From Flavisphingomonas formosensis (lineage in GTDB: Bacteria > Pseudomonadota > Alphaproteobacteria > Sphingomonadales > Sphingomonadaceae): a DNA stretch of 64,000 nt. The notes beneath the pieces were generated by a model that was not told the DNA's origin, made no database searches, and saw nothing but the letters and a program-made list of their open reading frames with translations. Within the stretch, counting starts at the first letter, position 1; each line of letters opens with the position of its first letter. The stretch is taken from contig NZ_WRPK01000007.1 in NCBI RefSeq assembly GCF_009755815.1, positions 186,001-250,000 on the forward strand, written 5' to 3'. Positions 7,842 through 18,930 of the stretch are shown here, in pieces. Both the position numbers and the translations under genes were made by a program.

Positions 7842-9857
7842 ATGCGGCTGATTCGGCAAGCAATTCAGCGTTGTTCGTTGAGCAATGAGCCGGAAGTGAT
7901 CCTCGCGCAATATCGCGAGATCACGCGGCAGATACCGCTGCTTTATTCGCTGCTGATCGTGAACACCGCCGCAGTCGCCTTCACCCATCGCGGCTTCGCG
8001 CCCCCTTTTCTCACTTATGTGGTGCCAGCGGGGCTCTGCGCGGTATCGCTGTTTCGGGTGGCGAAATGGCTCCTGCCGCGCAACGCGCCGCTGGATGTGA
8101 CGCGTGCGCGCGCGCAGCTGAAGCGATCGATCTTCTTCGCGGGGGCCTTCTCGCTGTGCGCGGTGCTCTGGTCGCTCAGCCTCGCGCCCTATGGCGGGCC
8201 TTATGAGCAGGGCCATGTATCGCTCTATATCTCCATCACGGTGATCGCCTGCATCTTCTGCCTGATGCACCTGCCGCAGGCGGCGCTGCTCAGCTGCGTG
8301 ATGGTCACTGGCCCTTTCATCACTTATTATTTCCTGCAGCACAGCCTGGTGTGGAAGGCGATCGCGCTCAACATCGGCCTTGTCTCGCTGGTGATGATCC
8401 GCGTGCTGCTGAACAGCTTCAGGGGCTTCGTAGAGCTCGTGCGCTCGCAGCGCGACATGGCGATCAAGGGTGCGGAAACCGAGCGTCTCAGCGCCGAAAA
8501 TGCCCGGCTGGCGATGACGGACAGCCTGACCGGCCTGCCGAACCGGCGGTTCTTCTTCGCTCGGCTGGAGGAGGCGATCGCCGCCGCACGTCGCAGCGGG
8601 CGCCGCTTCGCCATCGGCGTGCTCGATCTCGATCGCTTCAAGCCGATCAACGACACTTACGGGCATGTGTTCGGAGACCGGCTGCTGGAGCAGGTCGGGC
8701 GCAGGCTCACCACCGCCGCCAGCACCGATGCGCTCCTGGCGCGGCTCGGCGGCGACGAGTTCGGCGTGATCCTGTTCGGTGGCTGCGACCAGGCCGAAGC
8801 GATCGGCACGGAATTATGCGAGCTGGTCAGCCGGCCCTACAAGCTCGACGACATGCAGGTGGCCATCGGCTGTTCTGCCGGGTTCGCCATCTTCCCGGAC
8901 GCGGGCGGCACCGCGCATATCCTGTTCGATCGCAGCGACTATGCGCTTTACCACTCCAAATCGCAGAAGCGGGGGCGCTGCGTGCTGTTCTCGGTCGAGC
9001 ATGAGACGAAGATCCGATCCGAGCGTGCGATCGAGGTGGCGCTGCAGGCGGCCGACCTCGACGCGGAGCTTTGCGTCCATGTGCAGCCGATCGTGGATTT
9101 GCAGACCATGCAGGTCAGCAGCGTGGAGGCGCTGGCGCGCTGGCGCAGCCCGGCGATGGGCGATGTGCCGCCCGACAAATTCATCGCCGCCGCCGAGCGC
9201 TTCGGCATGATGCAGAAGGTGACGCAGCTTCTGTTCGGAAAGGCGCTCGACGCTCTCCACTCGCTGCCGCCGGAGCTCCGGCTGTCGTTCAATCTCTCGG
9301 CGCACGATATCGTATCGCAGGAGATCGTCGATCATCTGATCGCCGAGATGCAGCGCAGAGGGGTATCGCCGCGGCGCATCATCTTCGAGCTCACCGAAAC
9401 CGCCCTGATGCGCGATTTCGACCTGGCTGTCGCCGGGATCGACCGGCTGCGCGCGGCCGGATCCCCCATCGCGCTCGACGATTTCGGCACCGGCTATTCG
9501 AGCCTCAGCTATTTGCGCCGCCTGCCGATCGACAAGGTGAAGGTGGATCGCAGCTTCCTGTCCGGCGGCAACGGGAGCGACGAGGATGTGCTCGCCGCGA
9601 TCAAGGGGCTGTGCGACAATCTGCGCCTGCGCTGCGTCGTGGAGGGGATCGAAACCGCCAGCCAGCTCGCCCTCGTGCGGCGGCTGGGCTATGATTACGG
9701 CCAAGGCTATGTGCTGGGCCGGCCCGTGTCCGCCGCCAGCTTCCGGATCGACGATGCGATGATAAGCCTCGACGCGCCTGAGCCGACGGCGCGAGAGACG
9801 GCGATGCCGCAGCTGGCCGCGCGCGGTGTGGCGCGGCGGGTGCGTGCGAAGGGGTAG
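7842..9857 (+). CDS. Membrane-bound GGDEF-EAL protein (c-di-GMP turnover)
   Basis: The protein has 671 aa. Several membrane helices occupy about residues 30-190. A short coiled linker (ETERLSAENARLAMTD) leads into a GGDEF domain with intact GGDEF at residues 303-307, the diguanylate cyclase signature. An EAL domain follows, with EAL at 429-431, FELTET near 515, DDFGTG at 546-551 and EGIE near 605. Both catalytic signatures are present, so it could make or degrade c-di-GMP; which activity dominates cannot be told. The N-terminal region resembles membrane sensor modules without an obvious ligand site. It is monocistronic, with 145 bases to the next gene. Confidence 0.9.
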   Translation: MRLIRQAIQRCSLSNEPEVILAQYREITRQIPLLYSLLIVNTAAVAFTHRGFAPPFLTYVVPAGLCAVSLFRVAKWLLPRNAPLDVTRARAQLKRSIFFAGAFSLCAVLWSLSLAPYGGPYEQGHVSLYISITVIACIFCLMHLPQAALLSCVMVTGPFITYYFLQHSLVWKAIALNIGLVSLVMIRVLLNSFRGFVELVRSQRDMAIKGAETERLSAENARLAMTDSLTGLPNRRFFFARLEEAIAAARRSGRRFAIGVLDLDRFKPINDTYGHVFGDRLLEQVGRRLTTAASTDALLARLGGDEFGVILFGGCDQAEAIGTELCELVSRPYKLDDMQVAIGCSAGFAIFPDAGGTAHILFDRSDYALYHSKSQKRGRCVLFSVEHETKIRSERAIEVALQAADLDAELCVHVQPIVDLQTMQVSSVEALARWRSPAMGDVPPDKFIAAAERFGMMQKVTQLLFGKALDALHSLPPELRLSFNLSAHDIVSQEIVDHLIAEMQRRGVSPRRIIFELTETALMRDFDLAVAGIDRLRAAGSPIALDDFGTGYSSLSYLRRLPIDKVKVDRSFLSGGNGSDEDVLAAIKGLCDNLRLRCVVEGIETASQLALVRRLGYDYGQGYVLGRPVSAASFRIDDAMISLDAPEPTARETAMPQLAARGVARRVRAKG

Positions 9858-9920
9858 GGGGAGCAAAGCCGTTTGCTGACTGCTTTCAAAGACGACTTGA
9901 GCTCCGCATATTGAGTGATT

Positions 9921-9951
9921 TTGGCACGTGTCACAGTAATCCGTAATGCCC
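9921..9951. repeat. Left copy of the CACGTGTCAC repeat
   Basis: It contains TTGGCACGTGTCACAGTAA followed by CGTAATGCCC. Related copies lie inverted at 11442-11460 (18 of 19 bases) and direct at 11527-11547 (identical apart from a 7-nt gap). The copies bracket the two genes 10003-11324. Confidence 0.65.
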
Positions 9952-10002
9952 ACTGTGCGATCGGCGGTGGACACGCGGATTGACGCTGCGTAGGGGAGCG
10001 GC

Positions 10003-10527
10003 ATGGCGGGGGCGATCATTGCGGCGGTGTGGCTGATGCAGGCAGCCGCGCAAGGGGAAGCGCCGGCCGCGCCGGTACCCGAGGAGGCCATGCCTGACCT
10101 TGCGGTTCCGGCGAACGAACTCGGCGATGACCGCAAATATATCGTCTTCCACAAGCCGGGCGTAACCATGGAACAGGCAGAGGCCGATCTGTCCTTTTGC
10201 TGGCGCTTCCTGCCCCATGGCGTCCAACGGACCGCACCCTCCTTCATTCCCTGGCAACAGGGCGATGCGACGCGCCCGGTCGTTTATTCGGGCGGGAGCT
10301 ATGGACTGGTCGGTGCCGCGATCGGCGCGATCATCGCCGGGCCGCTCGAACGCAGCGTCCGGCAGCTTCGCCTGTACAGATGCATGCTGCCACGCGGCTA
10401 CGTCCGGTATCGGACATCGGAGACGGTGTGGAAGCTGCTCAACGGCGACGATGCCGCGCGATCGATCCGCCTGCAGGCGAGGATCGCCGCGGGACCCGTG
10501 CCGCCGACGCCGCGAGCCGACCCATGA
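10003..10527 (+). CDS. Exported protein of unknown function
   Basis: The protein has 174 aa. The N-terminus (MAGAIIAAVWLMQAAAQG) is a signal-like hydrophobic segment. A Gly-rich hydrophobic stretch follows at about residues 96-112 (GGSYGLVGAAIGAIIAG). Cysteines occur at about residues 66 and 126. I recognise no domain. The stop overlaps the next start (ATGA), so the two proteins are coupled. The segment is bounded by CACGTGTCAC repeats, which may mean it arrived as a unit. Confidence 0.6.
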   Translation: MAGAIIAAVWLMQAAAQGEAPAAPVPEEAMPDLAVPANELGDDRKYIVFHKPGVTMEQAEADLSFCWRFLPHGVQRTAPSFIPWQQGDATRPVVYSGGSYGLVGAAIGAIIAGPLERSVRQLRLYRCMLPRGYVRYRTSETVWKLLNGDDAARSIRLQARIAAGPVPPTPRADP

Positions 10528-11324
10528 GATGGCCGGCCGCTCTCCTGGCCTGCGTATTCGCGGCACTGGCATCTCCGCTCGCGGCGAAGGCGCCACCGGA
10601 GATACGCCAGATTCCGGCGGGAGAGTTGACGGTACCGGCGCAGGACAAGGGCTATGTACTGGCCCGGCTGGATACCAGCCTTTACAAGCTAACGATCGAC
10701 ATATTGCGCATTCCCTCGCGCGAGGAACTCGGCACCTATGAGGTCGCCAAGCGGGCGGCCTTCGAAAAAGCGGGGCGGAAAGCGGGCCCCTATGAGTCCT
10801 TCGTGTTCGACTATGAGGGGCGGCCGAACTTCTTCGCCTTGCGGCCCAGCCCGGCCGCCGCGACCAGTGGCAAGCTGGCCGTCATCCTCGCCGAGCTTCC
10901 GCCGGGTGATTATGTGCTCTACGGGCAGGGTTATCAGAACTGGCTGTTCACTTGCTTCTGCTACGGCACTGTTGGATTCAGCGTCCGGCCCGGCGCAGTG
11001 ACGGATCTCGGTACGGTCTTCTTCGGCAAGGCGTCGGAGCCGTCCCCCATTCCGGAGCTTGCCGGCGAAGTCGGCCTCGGCCGTACCGCGAGCATGGACT
11101 ATAATCTTTTCGCCGTCGGGCTGCGGCCCGCGCGGGCCGGCGACGTTCTGCCCGCTGGGCTGGACCTGGCACATGTGGTACCGGCGAAACTGCATGCGAT
11201 CGGGCCGTTCGTGGAAACCAATACCGTCCTGGTCAGTCGGCTTGCCGCCATCCCCGGCGTGCTGTCTTATGATGGCGGTCGGGTGATTGACGTAGTAAGC
11301 GGGAAGGAAGCATTGCCGCAATAG
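10524..11324 (+). CDS. Exported protein of unknown function, coupled to 10003-10527
   Basis: The protein has 266 aa. ATG 10524 overlaps the previous stop and begins a clear signal peptide (residues 1-21, ending SPLAA). The body contains a beta-rich region (GKLAVILAELPPGDYVLYGQG) with a Cys-Phe-Cys pair (about residues 148-150) and no recognised catalytic motif. The LPPGDYVLYG pattern resembles carbohydrate-binding-like or transthyretin-like beta sandwiches, but this is only a resemblance. It probably works in the periplasm with the preceding protein. Confidence 0.65.
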   Translation: MRWPAALLACVFAALASPLAAKAPPEIRQIPAGELTVPAQDKGYVLARLDTSLYKLTIDILRIPSREELGTYEVAKRAAFEKAGRKAGPYESFVFDYEGRPNFFALRPSPAAATSGKLAVILAELPPGDYVLYGQGYQNWLFTCFCYGTVGFSVRPGAVTDLGTVFFGKASEPSPIPELAGEVGLGRTASMDYNLFAVGLRPARAGDVLPAGLDLAHVVPAKLHAIGPFVETNTVLVSRLAAIPGVLSYDGGRVIDVVSGKEALPQ

Positions 11325-11441
11325 AAGCTGCATGGTTGCGGGCCGAAGTACGGCGGAATGGCTTCTGTGATTACCCTATGTAAGTCGATAAAGATGTTCA
11401 TTGAAACTTGCGTTTCCTGAAAGCGGATCTCAGATGAGGGG

Positions 11442-11460
11442 TTACAGTGACACGTGCCAA
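11442..11460. repeat. Inverted copy of the CACGTGTCAC repeat
   Basis: TTACAGTGACACGTGCCAA is the reverse complement of 9921-9939 with one mismatch. It faces the copy at 11527-11547 across 66 bases. Confidence 0.6.
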
Positions 11461-11526
11461 GACTCCTAAATATTTGCCGTACGGAGAGCGTGTCTCCAAG
11501 GAGTAGGTTGCTATTTATGTGCATTT

Positions 11527-11547
11527 GCACGTGTCACCGTAATGCCC
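11527..11547. repeat. Right direct copy of the CACGTGTCAC repeat
   Basis: It matches 9925-9951 apart from a 7-nt gap. Its end touches the uvrA fragment starting at 11546, so it marks a rearrangement junction. Confidence 0.6.
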
Positions 11548-11599
11548 TGCTGGCCGACCTTGACATAGCCGAGGCCGACCTCGGCGAGCATCGCCATCT
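11546..11599 (-). pseudogene. 54-bp fragment of uvrA
   Basis: These 54 bases are identical to 12876-12929 inside uvrA, in the same orientation. On the minus strand they read [17 protein letters not shown], just before the second ABC signature of UvrA. The 14 bases at 11610-11623 also match 12531-12544, near the uvrA 3' end, but in permuted order. Confidence 0.75.
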
Positions 11600-11742
11600 C
11601 CACTCTCGGTCGCCAGCAGCGGCGTCAGAAAACGTCCGCCTTGATCAGCGATCCGGCAGCGACCAGAGATGCGTGGGGCACAGACAAAAAAACGCGGCCG
11701 GCGAAGACGCCGGCCGCGCTGCATGGTTGGACCGATATGCGG

Positions 11743-12042
11743 TCAGTCGGCCTTTTTGACGTCCACGGTCGGGACCTCGACGTCCGTCTTCTTGCTCTTC
11801 ACTTCGACCTTCGGAACGTCGACAGTCTCGGTCTTGGTGCCCACGTCGACGTCGGCGGTCTTCACGTCGAACGCGGGCGCCTGTCCGCCCTGGACGCTCA
11901 CTTCCGGCAGTTCGGCCTTCTTCGTCTGATCGACATCGATCAGTCCGAAAGCGAAGGCGGCTATCACTGCCAGGATGAGGATTGCGGCGACGATGATGCC
12001 GGCGCCGATGCTGCCGGTCTTCTTCTGCTCATACGTCGCCAT
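11743..12042 (-). CDS. Small membrane protein with Val/Asp/Lys-rich repeats
   Basis: The protein has 99 aa. One membrane helix lies at about residues 12-34 (GAGIIVAAILILAVIAAFAF). It is followed by an exposed tail of degenerate repeats (VKTADVDV, TETVDVPKVEV, KTDVEVPTVDV). The family has no function known to me. It starts right after the stop of the GlsB-type gene and should share that gene's stress promoter. Confidence 0.65.
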   Translation of the reverse strand: MATYEQKKTGSIGAGIIVAAILILAVIAAFAFGLIDVDQTKKAELPEVSVQGGQAPAFDVKTADVDVGTKTETVDVPKVEVKSKKTDVEVPTVDVKKAD

Positions 12043-12043
12043 G

Positions 12044-12313
12044 TCAGCGCACCGCGCCGCGGCGGACGAGGTTCACGAGCGCCAGGAGCAAAAGCGCGCC
12101 GAGGAACGAGACCAGAAGCGTCGAGGCGGTAACCGCGCCGCTCGTAATGGGGGGTGTCCCGAGAAGAGGTGAGATCAACACGCCGGCAAGCAAGGAGCCG
12201 ACGACGCCGACGACCACGTTCAAGAAGAGACCCTGTTGCGCATCCGTGCGCATTACCATGCTGGCAAGCCAGCCAAGAACGCCGCCGATGACAAGAAGAA
12301 GTATCAGTCCCAT
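12044..12313 (-). CDS. GlsB/YeaQ/YmgE family stress-response membrane protein
   Basis: The protein has 89 aa and three hydrophobic helices. It shows the family features GVLGWLASMVMR near residues 11-22 and a VVGVVGSLLAGVL block. These small inner-membrane proteins, annotated as transglycosylase-associated, are induced under stress; their activity is not settled. The ribosome site GGGAGAAAG is directly upstream. An EcfG-type promoter at 12344-12368 gives a leader of about 24 nt, consistent with control by the general stress response. Confidence 0.85.
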   Translation of the reverse strand: MGLILLLVIGGVLGWLASMVMRTDAQQGLFLNVVVGVVGSLLAGVLISPLLGTPPITSGAVTASTLLVSFLGALLLLALVNLVRRGAVR

Positions 12314-12343
12314 TTCTTTCTCCCATCCTTGTATGGCGTGGGA

Positions 12344-12368
12344 GACGTTCGGAAGGCGAATTGGTTCC
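12344..12368 (-). promoter_or_regulatory. EcfG-type stress promoter
   Basis: On the minus strand GGAAC (12368-12364), a 16-nt spacer and CGTC (12347-12344) match the GGAAC-N16-CGTT consensus with one mismatch. The following gene is a stress-type membrane protein. Confidence 0.6.
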
Positions 12369-12498
12369 TGTTGGGTTTACTCCGATTACCATGGTGAACG
12401 CGGCCCAGGTCACGCGTTGCACGCAGGCGCCGAGGGACGCGACCGTTTGTTATTTCTCTGGGGCAGCCCGGCCTGTAGCGCGCGTTTGCGCCGGTCTT

Positions 12499-15471
<2,973 letters not shown>

Positions 15472-15481
15472 GGGGCCGTTT

Positions 15482-15496
15482 GTTCCAGATTTGTTC
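15482..15496. promoter_or_regulatory. SOS (LexA) box upstream of uvrA
   Basis: GTTC-CAGATTT-GTTC is an exact match to the alphaproteobacterial LexA site GTTC-N7-GTTC. It lies 11 bp upstream of the uvrA start, in the region shared with the divergent RTX gene. Confidence 0.8.
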
Positions 15497-15644
15497 GAGG
15501 CGGGCAAGGGGCGCCGGCTACTCGAATGATATGGGTCGGGAGTGAGCGCTGCGCAACAATCTCTGATTTGGAGGAAAAGCCTGTCGGGCCGGGCGGGTCG
15601 GATGCTAAGGGCGATGCCGAAGAAGCGGCAGGGGGTTTGAGCGC

Positions 15645-17837
15645 ATGTCTGGCCATCTTTACACACCTCTGTCGTCAACGGCTCCCGCCGACGTCGTGTT
15701 GAGCCGTGACGGCTCCACGCTCTACGCATCCTACTCTGACGGAACGATCCGTGTTCTCGACTCTGCAAGCCGGGAGGTTGAGGCGGTCTGGCACGTCGGT
15801 ACGAATCTGGGTGGGATCGATTTGTCTCCGGACGGCAGCTTTCTGCTGGTCACGGAGCAACAGTCCGTCGTGCTTCACCCGGCAACTGCCACCCAAAATG
15901 CGTTCGAAACGATCAAGGCCTATCGGGTTGATACCGCGACAGGCCACGTCACGGCTTTCCCGGTGGACGTCGAAACTAGCTACCCGATACCGTTTCATGA
16001 CGTTGCCATACTCGATGATGGAACGGCCAGACTTAGTCTCGGCACATATGAGCGAAGCGTTTACGCACTCGATACGAACACGGGAGACTATACTCGAACC
16101 GGCCAAAGCTACGGTGGGACCGGGGTCCTGCTGACGTCGCACGACCGCTCCGAGGTGCTTTATTCCGGATCGAATCAATCCGACGCGCCGCTGGCGATCT
16201 TCGGGCCGGCCGGCCTTCTCCATCAACATAGCCAGTATCAGGACGGCATTCAGGGTTACACCCACGGCGTGGTGGCGTTCAGCAAGGAGGCCGATCTGGT
16301 CGTCCAGCAGACGTTTGCCGCCGCCGGTAGCGGGCAGGTTTTTACAAATCTCTACGTTTATGACGCCGAATTGAGCTACAAGTTCGATCTCCTATCCTTG
16401 CACCCCGAATTTGCCGATGGGAATATCGCAGGGCTCGCTTTCAATGCGACTGGCACCAGTCTCTATGTGCTTGACGGCGATACGAATAGCATCGTGGAGC
16501 TTTCCACTACCGATTGGAGCATCATCCGCAGCTATGAGGTCGGCGCCGACGTGGGCGATCTTGCCGATGGTGGCTACGGCAACAGGCTCTTGATAAGTGA
16601 CGATGGCAGAATCTTCACGGTGGTGACCGCCAGTGGGATACAGCTTGTCGAGAACGACGATTTTGCGAACAGCTTTTGGGGAACGGCTGGGGCTGACGAT
16701 CTGGCGGGAGGCTTGGGCAACGACACTCTGTTCGGTCTGAGCGGAGACGATCACCTTGATGGCGGGCCGGGTAACGACGCCCTGTATGGCGGGCCGGGCA
16801 ACGATAAGCTCGACGGCGGAAGTGGCAACGACCTCTTCACGCTGCGCTTCGGCGATGGTGTGGACACGATCGCTGGCGGCGACGGGCTCGATACGATCAA
16901 GGTGATGGGCAACAGCGTCTCGATCGTCTGGACGCTGGTCTCGGGCATCGAGATGGTGAATGGCGGCACCTATGCGAACGCGCGCATCGTCGGCACCGCG
17001 GGCGACGACACAATCGATCTGACCGGCGTGACCCTGCGCCATATCGATCGGATCGACGGCGGTGACGGCAATGACGTGATCACCGGATCGGCGGGCGGCG
17101 ATACCCTCTATGGCGGGCGCGGCAGCGATACGCTTTATGGCGGCGACGGGAACGACGTGTTCGCTGTCGGCGCCGACAGCGGCGTCGATACCATCTATGG
17201 GGGCAACGGTACGGACGCGATCCGCGCCTTCGGCAACAGCGCCTCGGTGGTCTGGCCGAACGTGTCGGGCGTGGAGACGGTCGATGGCGGCACGTACAGC
17301 AATTTCCGGATCCTCGGCACGTCGGGCGCGGACAGCATCGATCTCACCGATGTGACCTTGCGTCATGTCGAGCGGATCGACGGTGGTGATGGCAACGATA
17401 CGATCCGGGGTTCGGTGGGCGGCGATACCATCTATGGATCGACGGGTGACGACAGGCTTTATGGCGGTGCGGGGACGGACGCCCTGCATGGCGGGGCCGG
17501 CAACGACACGCTGACCGGCGGCGCGGGCAAGGACAGTTTCTGGTTCGACACGCGGCCGGACGGCGTCTCGTTCGACACCATCACCGACTTCACCGCGGCG
17601 GATGACACGATCCGGCTCGCTCACGGCGCGTTCAGCGCGATCCCGGTCGGCAACCTTGCCGCTACCGCCTTCTACCAGGGCAGCGCGGCGCACGATGCCG
17701 ATGACCGCATCATCTACAACGAGGCGACCGGCGACATCTTCTACGATGCGGACGGCACCGGCGCGAAGGCGGCCCTGCTGTTCGCGCATGTCGATCCGCA
17801 TACAGACCTCAGCAAGGCGGATTTCGTGATCGTCTGA
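15645..17837 (+). CDS. Beta-propeller / RTX calcium-binding protein, likely type I secreted
   Basis: The protein has 730 aa and no signal peptide, as expected for type I secretion. Residues 1-330 form a beta-propeller-like region of YVTN type ([42 protein letters not shown]). Then come three clusters of RTX nonapeptides (GGxGxDxL), near residues 348-402, 472-508 and 580-635. Between them a module of about 108 residues is repeated ([21 protein letters not shown] and its partner [21 protein letters not shown]). The C-terminus ([22 protein letters not shown]) is a serralysin-type secretion module. The TolC/ABC/HlyD genes about 1 kb downstream are the likely exporter. Confidence 0.85.
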   Translation: MSGHLYTPLSSTAPADVVLSRDGSTLYASYSDGTIRVLDSASREVEAVWHVGTNLGGIDLSPDGSFLLVTEQQSVVLHPATATQNAFETIKAYRVDTATGHVTAFPVDVETSYPIPFHDVAILDDGTARLSLGTYERSVYALDTNTGDYTRTGQSYGGTGVLLTSHDRSEVLYSGSNQSDAPLAIFGPAGLLHQHSQYQDGIQGYTHGVVAFSKEADLVVQQTFAAAGSGQVFTNLYVYDAELSYKFDLLSLHPEFADGNIAGLAFNATGTSLYVLDGDTNSIVELSTTDWSIIRSYEVGADVGDLADGGYGNRLLISDDGRIFTVVTASGIQLVENDDFANSFWGTAGADDLAGGLGNDTLFGLSGDDHLDGGPGNDALYGGPGNDKLDGGSGNDLFTLRFGDGVDTIAGGDGLDTIKVMGNSVSIVWTLVSGIEMVNGGTYANARIVGTAGDDTIDLTGVTLRHIDRIDGGDGNDVITGSAGGDTLYGGRGSDTLYGGDGNDVFAVGADSGVDTIYGGNGTDAIRAFGNSASVVWPNVSGVETVDGGTYSNFRILGTSGADSIDLTDVTLRHVERIDGGDGNDTIRGSVGGDTIYGSTGDDRLYGGAGTDALHGGAGNDTLTGGAGKDSFWFDTRPDGVSFDTITDFTAADDTIRLAHGAFSAIPVGNLAATAFYQGSAAHDADDRIIYNEATGDIFYDADGTGAKAALLFAHVDPHTDLSKADFVIV

Positions 17838-17857
17838 GCGCCTGTCGCGATCGCCCG

Positions 17858-17990
17858 GTCAGCTTCTCGCTCGCCGGCCAGTATGTCGAGGACCTGACCC
17901 TGACCGGCCATGCCGCCTACGGCGGTGCCGACACATTCTGGTTCGATGCCGCGCCGGATCCGGTGAGCAATATCGACATCATCGCGCCTT
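17858..17990 (+). pseudogene. Remnant of a second RTX protein gene
   Basis: The frame reads SFSLAGQYVEDLTLTGHA, then GGADTFWFDAAPDPVSNIDI. These are pieces typical of RTX proteins: the LTGxA repeat unit and the DTFWFD C-terminal module. They are fused directly with no repeats between, and no start or proper end. It looks like an internal deletion of a neighbouring RTX gene. Confidence 0.6.
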
Positions 17991-18145
17991 GCCTTCTTCC
18001 GGGTCTTCCGATCCGCGAGCACGGCGTCGAGCGTGCGGCTCGGCCGGAAAAACAGGCGGAAAGCGGGCTGGGGAAAAAATTCCGAATCCCGTGGAACCGG
18101 ACGGCCTCTCGAGAGTATGCAGTTTCGGGACGTCGGGGGACGAGA

Positions 18146-18337
18146 ATGAAATTGCTGTGTCTGATCGGCAAGCATCAGCGTGCGGGGCGCAGCGTCAGGC
18201 GGATGCAGGACGGCTGGATCGGAAAATGCGCACATTGCGGCGTCGCCATCCAGCGCGCCGTCGACGGCATATGGACGCGCGCGAGCGAGGCACAGGTCGC
18301 CGCCGCCGAGCAGTATCGTACCAAAAGAACGGAATGA
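18146..18337 (+). CDS. Small CxxC protein
   Basis: The protein has 63 aa from ATG 18146, which follows GGGGGACGAGA; the frame is open further upstream into the RTX remnant, but that part is not coding-like. It contains MKLLCLIGKH, then GKCAHCGVAIQRAVDG, resembling half a zinc ribbon with a lone Cys at residue 5. Short sphingomonad proteins of this kind are of unknown function. Confidence 0.55.
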   Translation: MKLLCLIGKHQRAGRSVRRMQDGWIGKCAHCGVAIQRAVDGIWTRASEAQVAAAEQYRTKRTE

Positions 18338-18930
18338 TATCGCGGCGCAGGCGACGCCGGCTGATAGGGTCCTGATCGAATATGGGCGCGGGGCGCGCTC
18401 ATCCCGAGTAGCCGTGCCGGTTCGATGGTGATCGAGGCGCTACGCCTTTCGGAGTATCCGGAATAGCGCGCCGGTCGCGGGCCGCATCCGGTTATGGATG
18501 CTTCGCGATCCGGCCTGTGCCGGGCGCCATCGTTGACCGGGGAGGGAGGTACGCTGCGATCCGGAGCGCGCGCCGTTTCGGGCAAGCCGTTGCGCAAGCA
18601 TCCTTTTCTCGGAACGCCGATGTCGGCCGAAAAGACTCAAGAAGCCGTCCCGATATGTGCGACGTGGGGTAAAGTCGCTGAAACGAAATGAGTCCGTAAC
18701 GAGCAAGGGCGCACGCTTTCGGTCGATCTCCGTCCGCGAACCGCCCGGCCCGCCAAGGTGGCGTTATATCCAGATCGGAAGTAAAAGCCGTATCGTGAAC
18801 TGCTTGTCATTGCCGGGGACTTGATAGGCTTGCGAGCCGTTCACTATACGGGGAAGGTCTGAGGGGGGATGTGTGCGTGAAATCGGCCGGTCGCTGGTCC
18901 TGTGCTGTTACGCTGTCGGTTGCGTGACGT
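18338..18930. other. Non-coding stretch upstream of the type I secretion operon
   Basis: I see no convincing gene, RNA or mobile element in these 593 bases. The last 150 bases probably include the promoter of the TolC-ABC-HlyD operon. Confidence 0.4.

Larger units (their letters stand above)
11325..11742. other. Non-coding stretch holding repeat copies and a uvrA fragment
   Basis: No credible gene is present. It holds two CACGTGTCAC repeat copies (11442-11460 inverted, 11527-11547 direct), an exact 54-base copy of part of uvrA (11546-11599) and a shorter uvrA-like piece (11610-11623). Confidence 0.6.

Noticed and set aside
15472-15768. N-terminal extension of uvrA
   Set aside because: The SOS box and promoter lie inside this stretch and the translated part has no UvrA similarity.
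16680-17560. Regular short repeats considered as a CRISPR array
   Set aside because: The repeats are in-frame RTX nonapeptides and duplicated modules of a protein, with no spacer structure.
18094-18118. GGAAC with a downstream GTA before the small CxxC gene as an EcfG promoter
   Set aside because: The -10 element does not match well enough.
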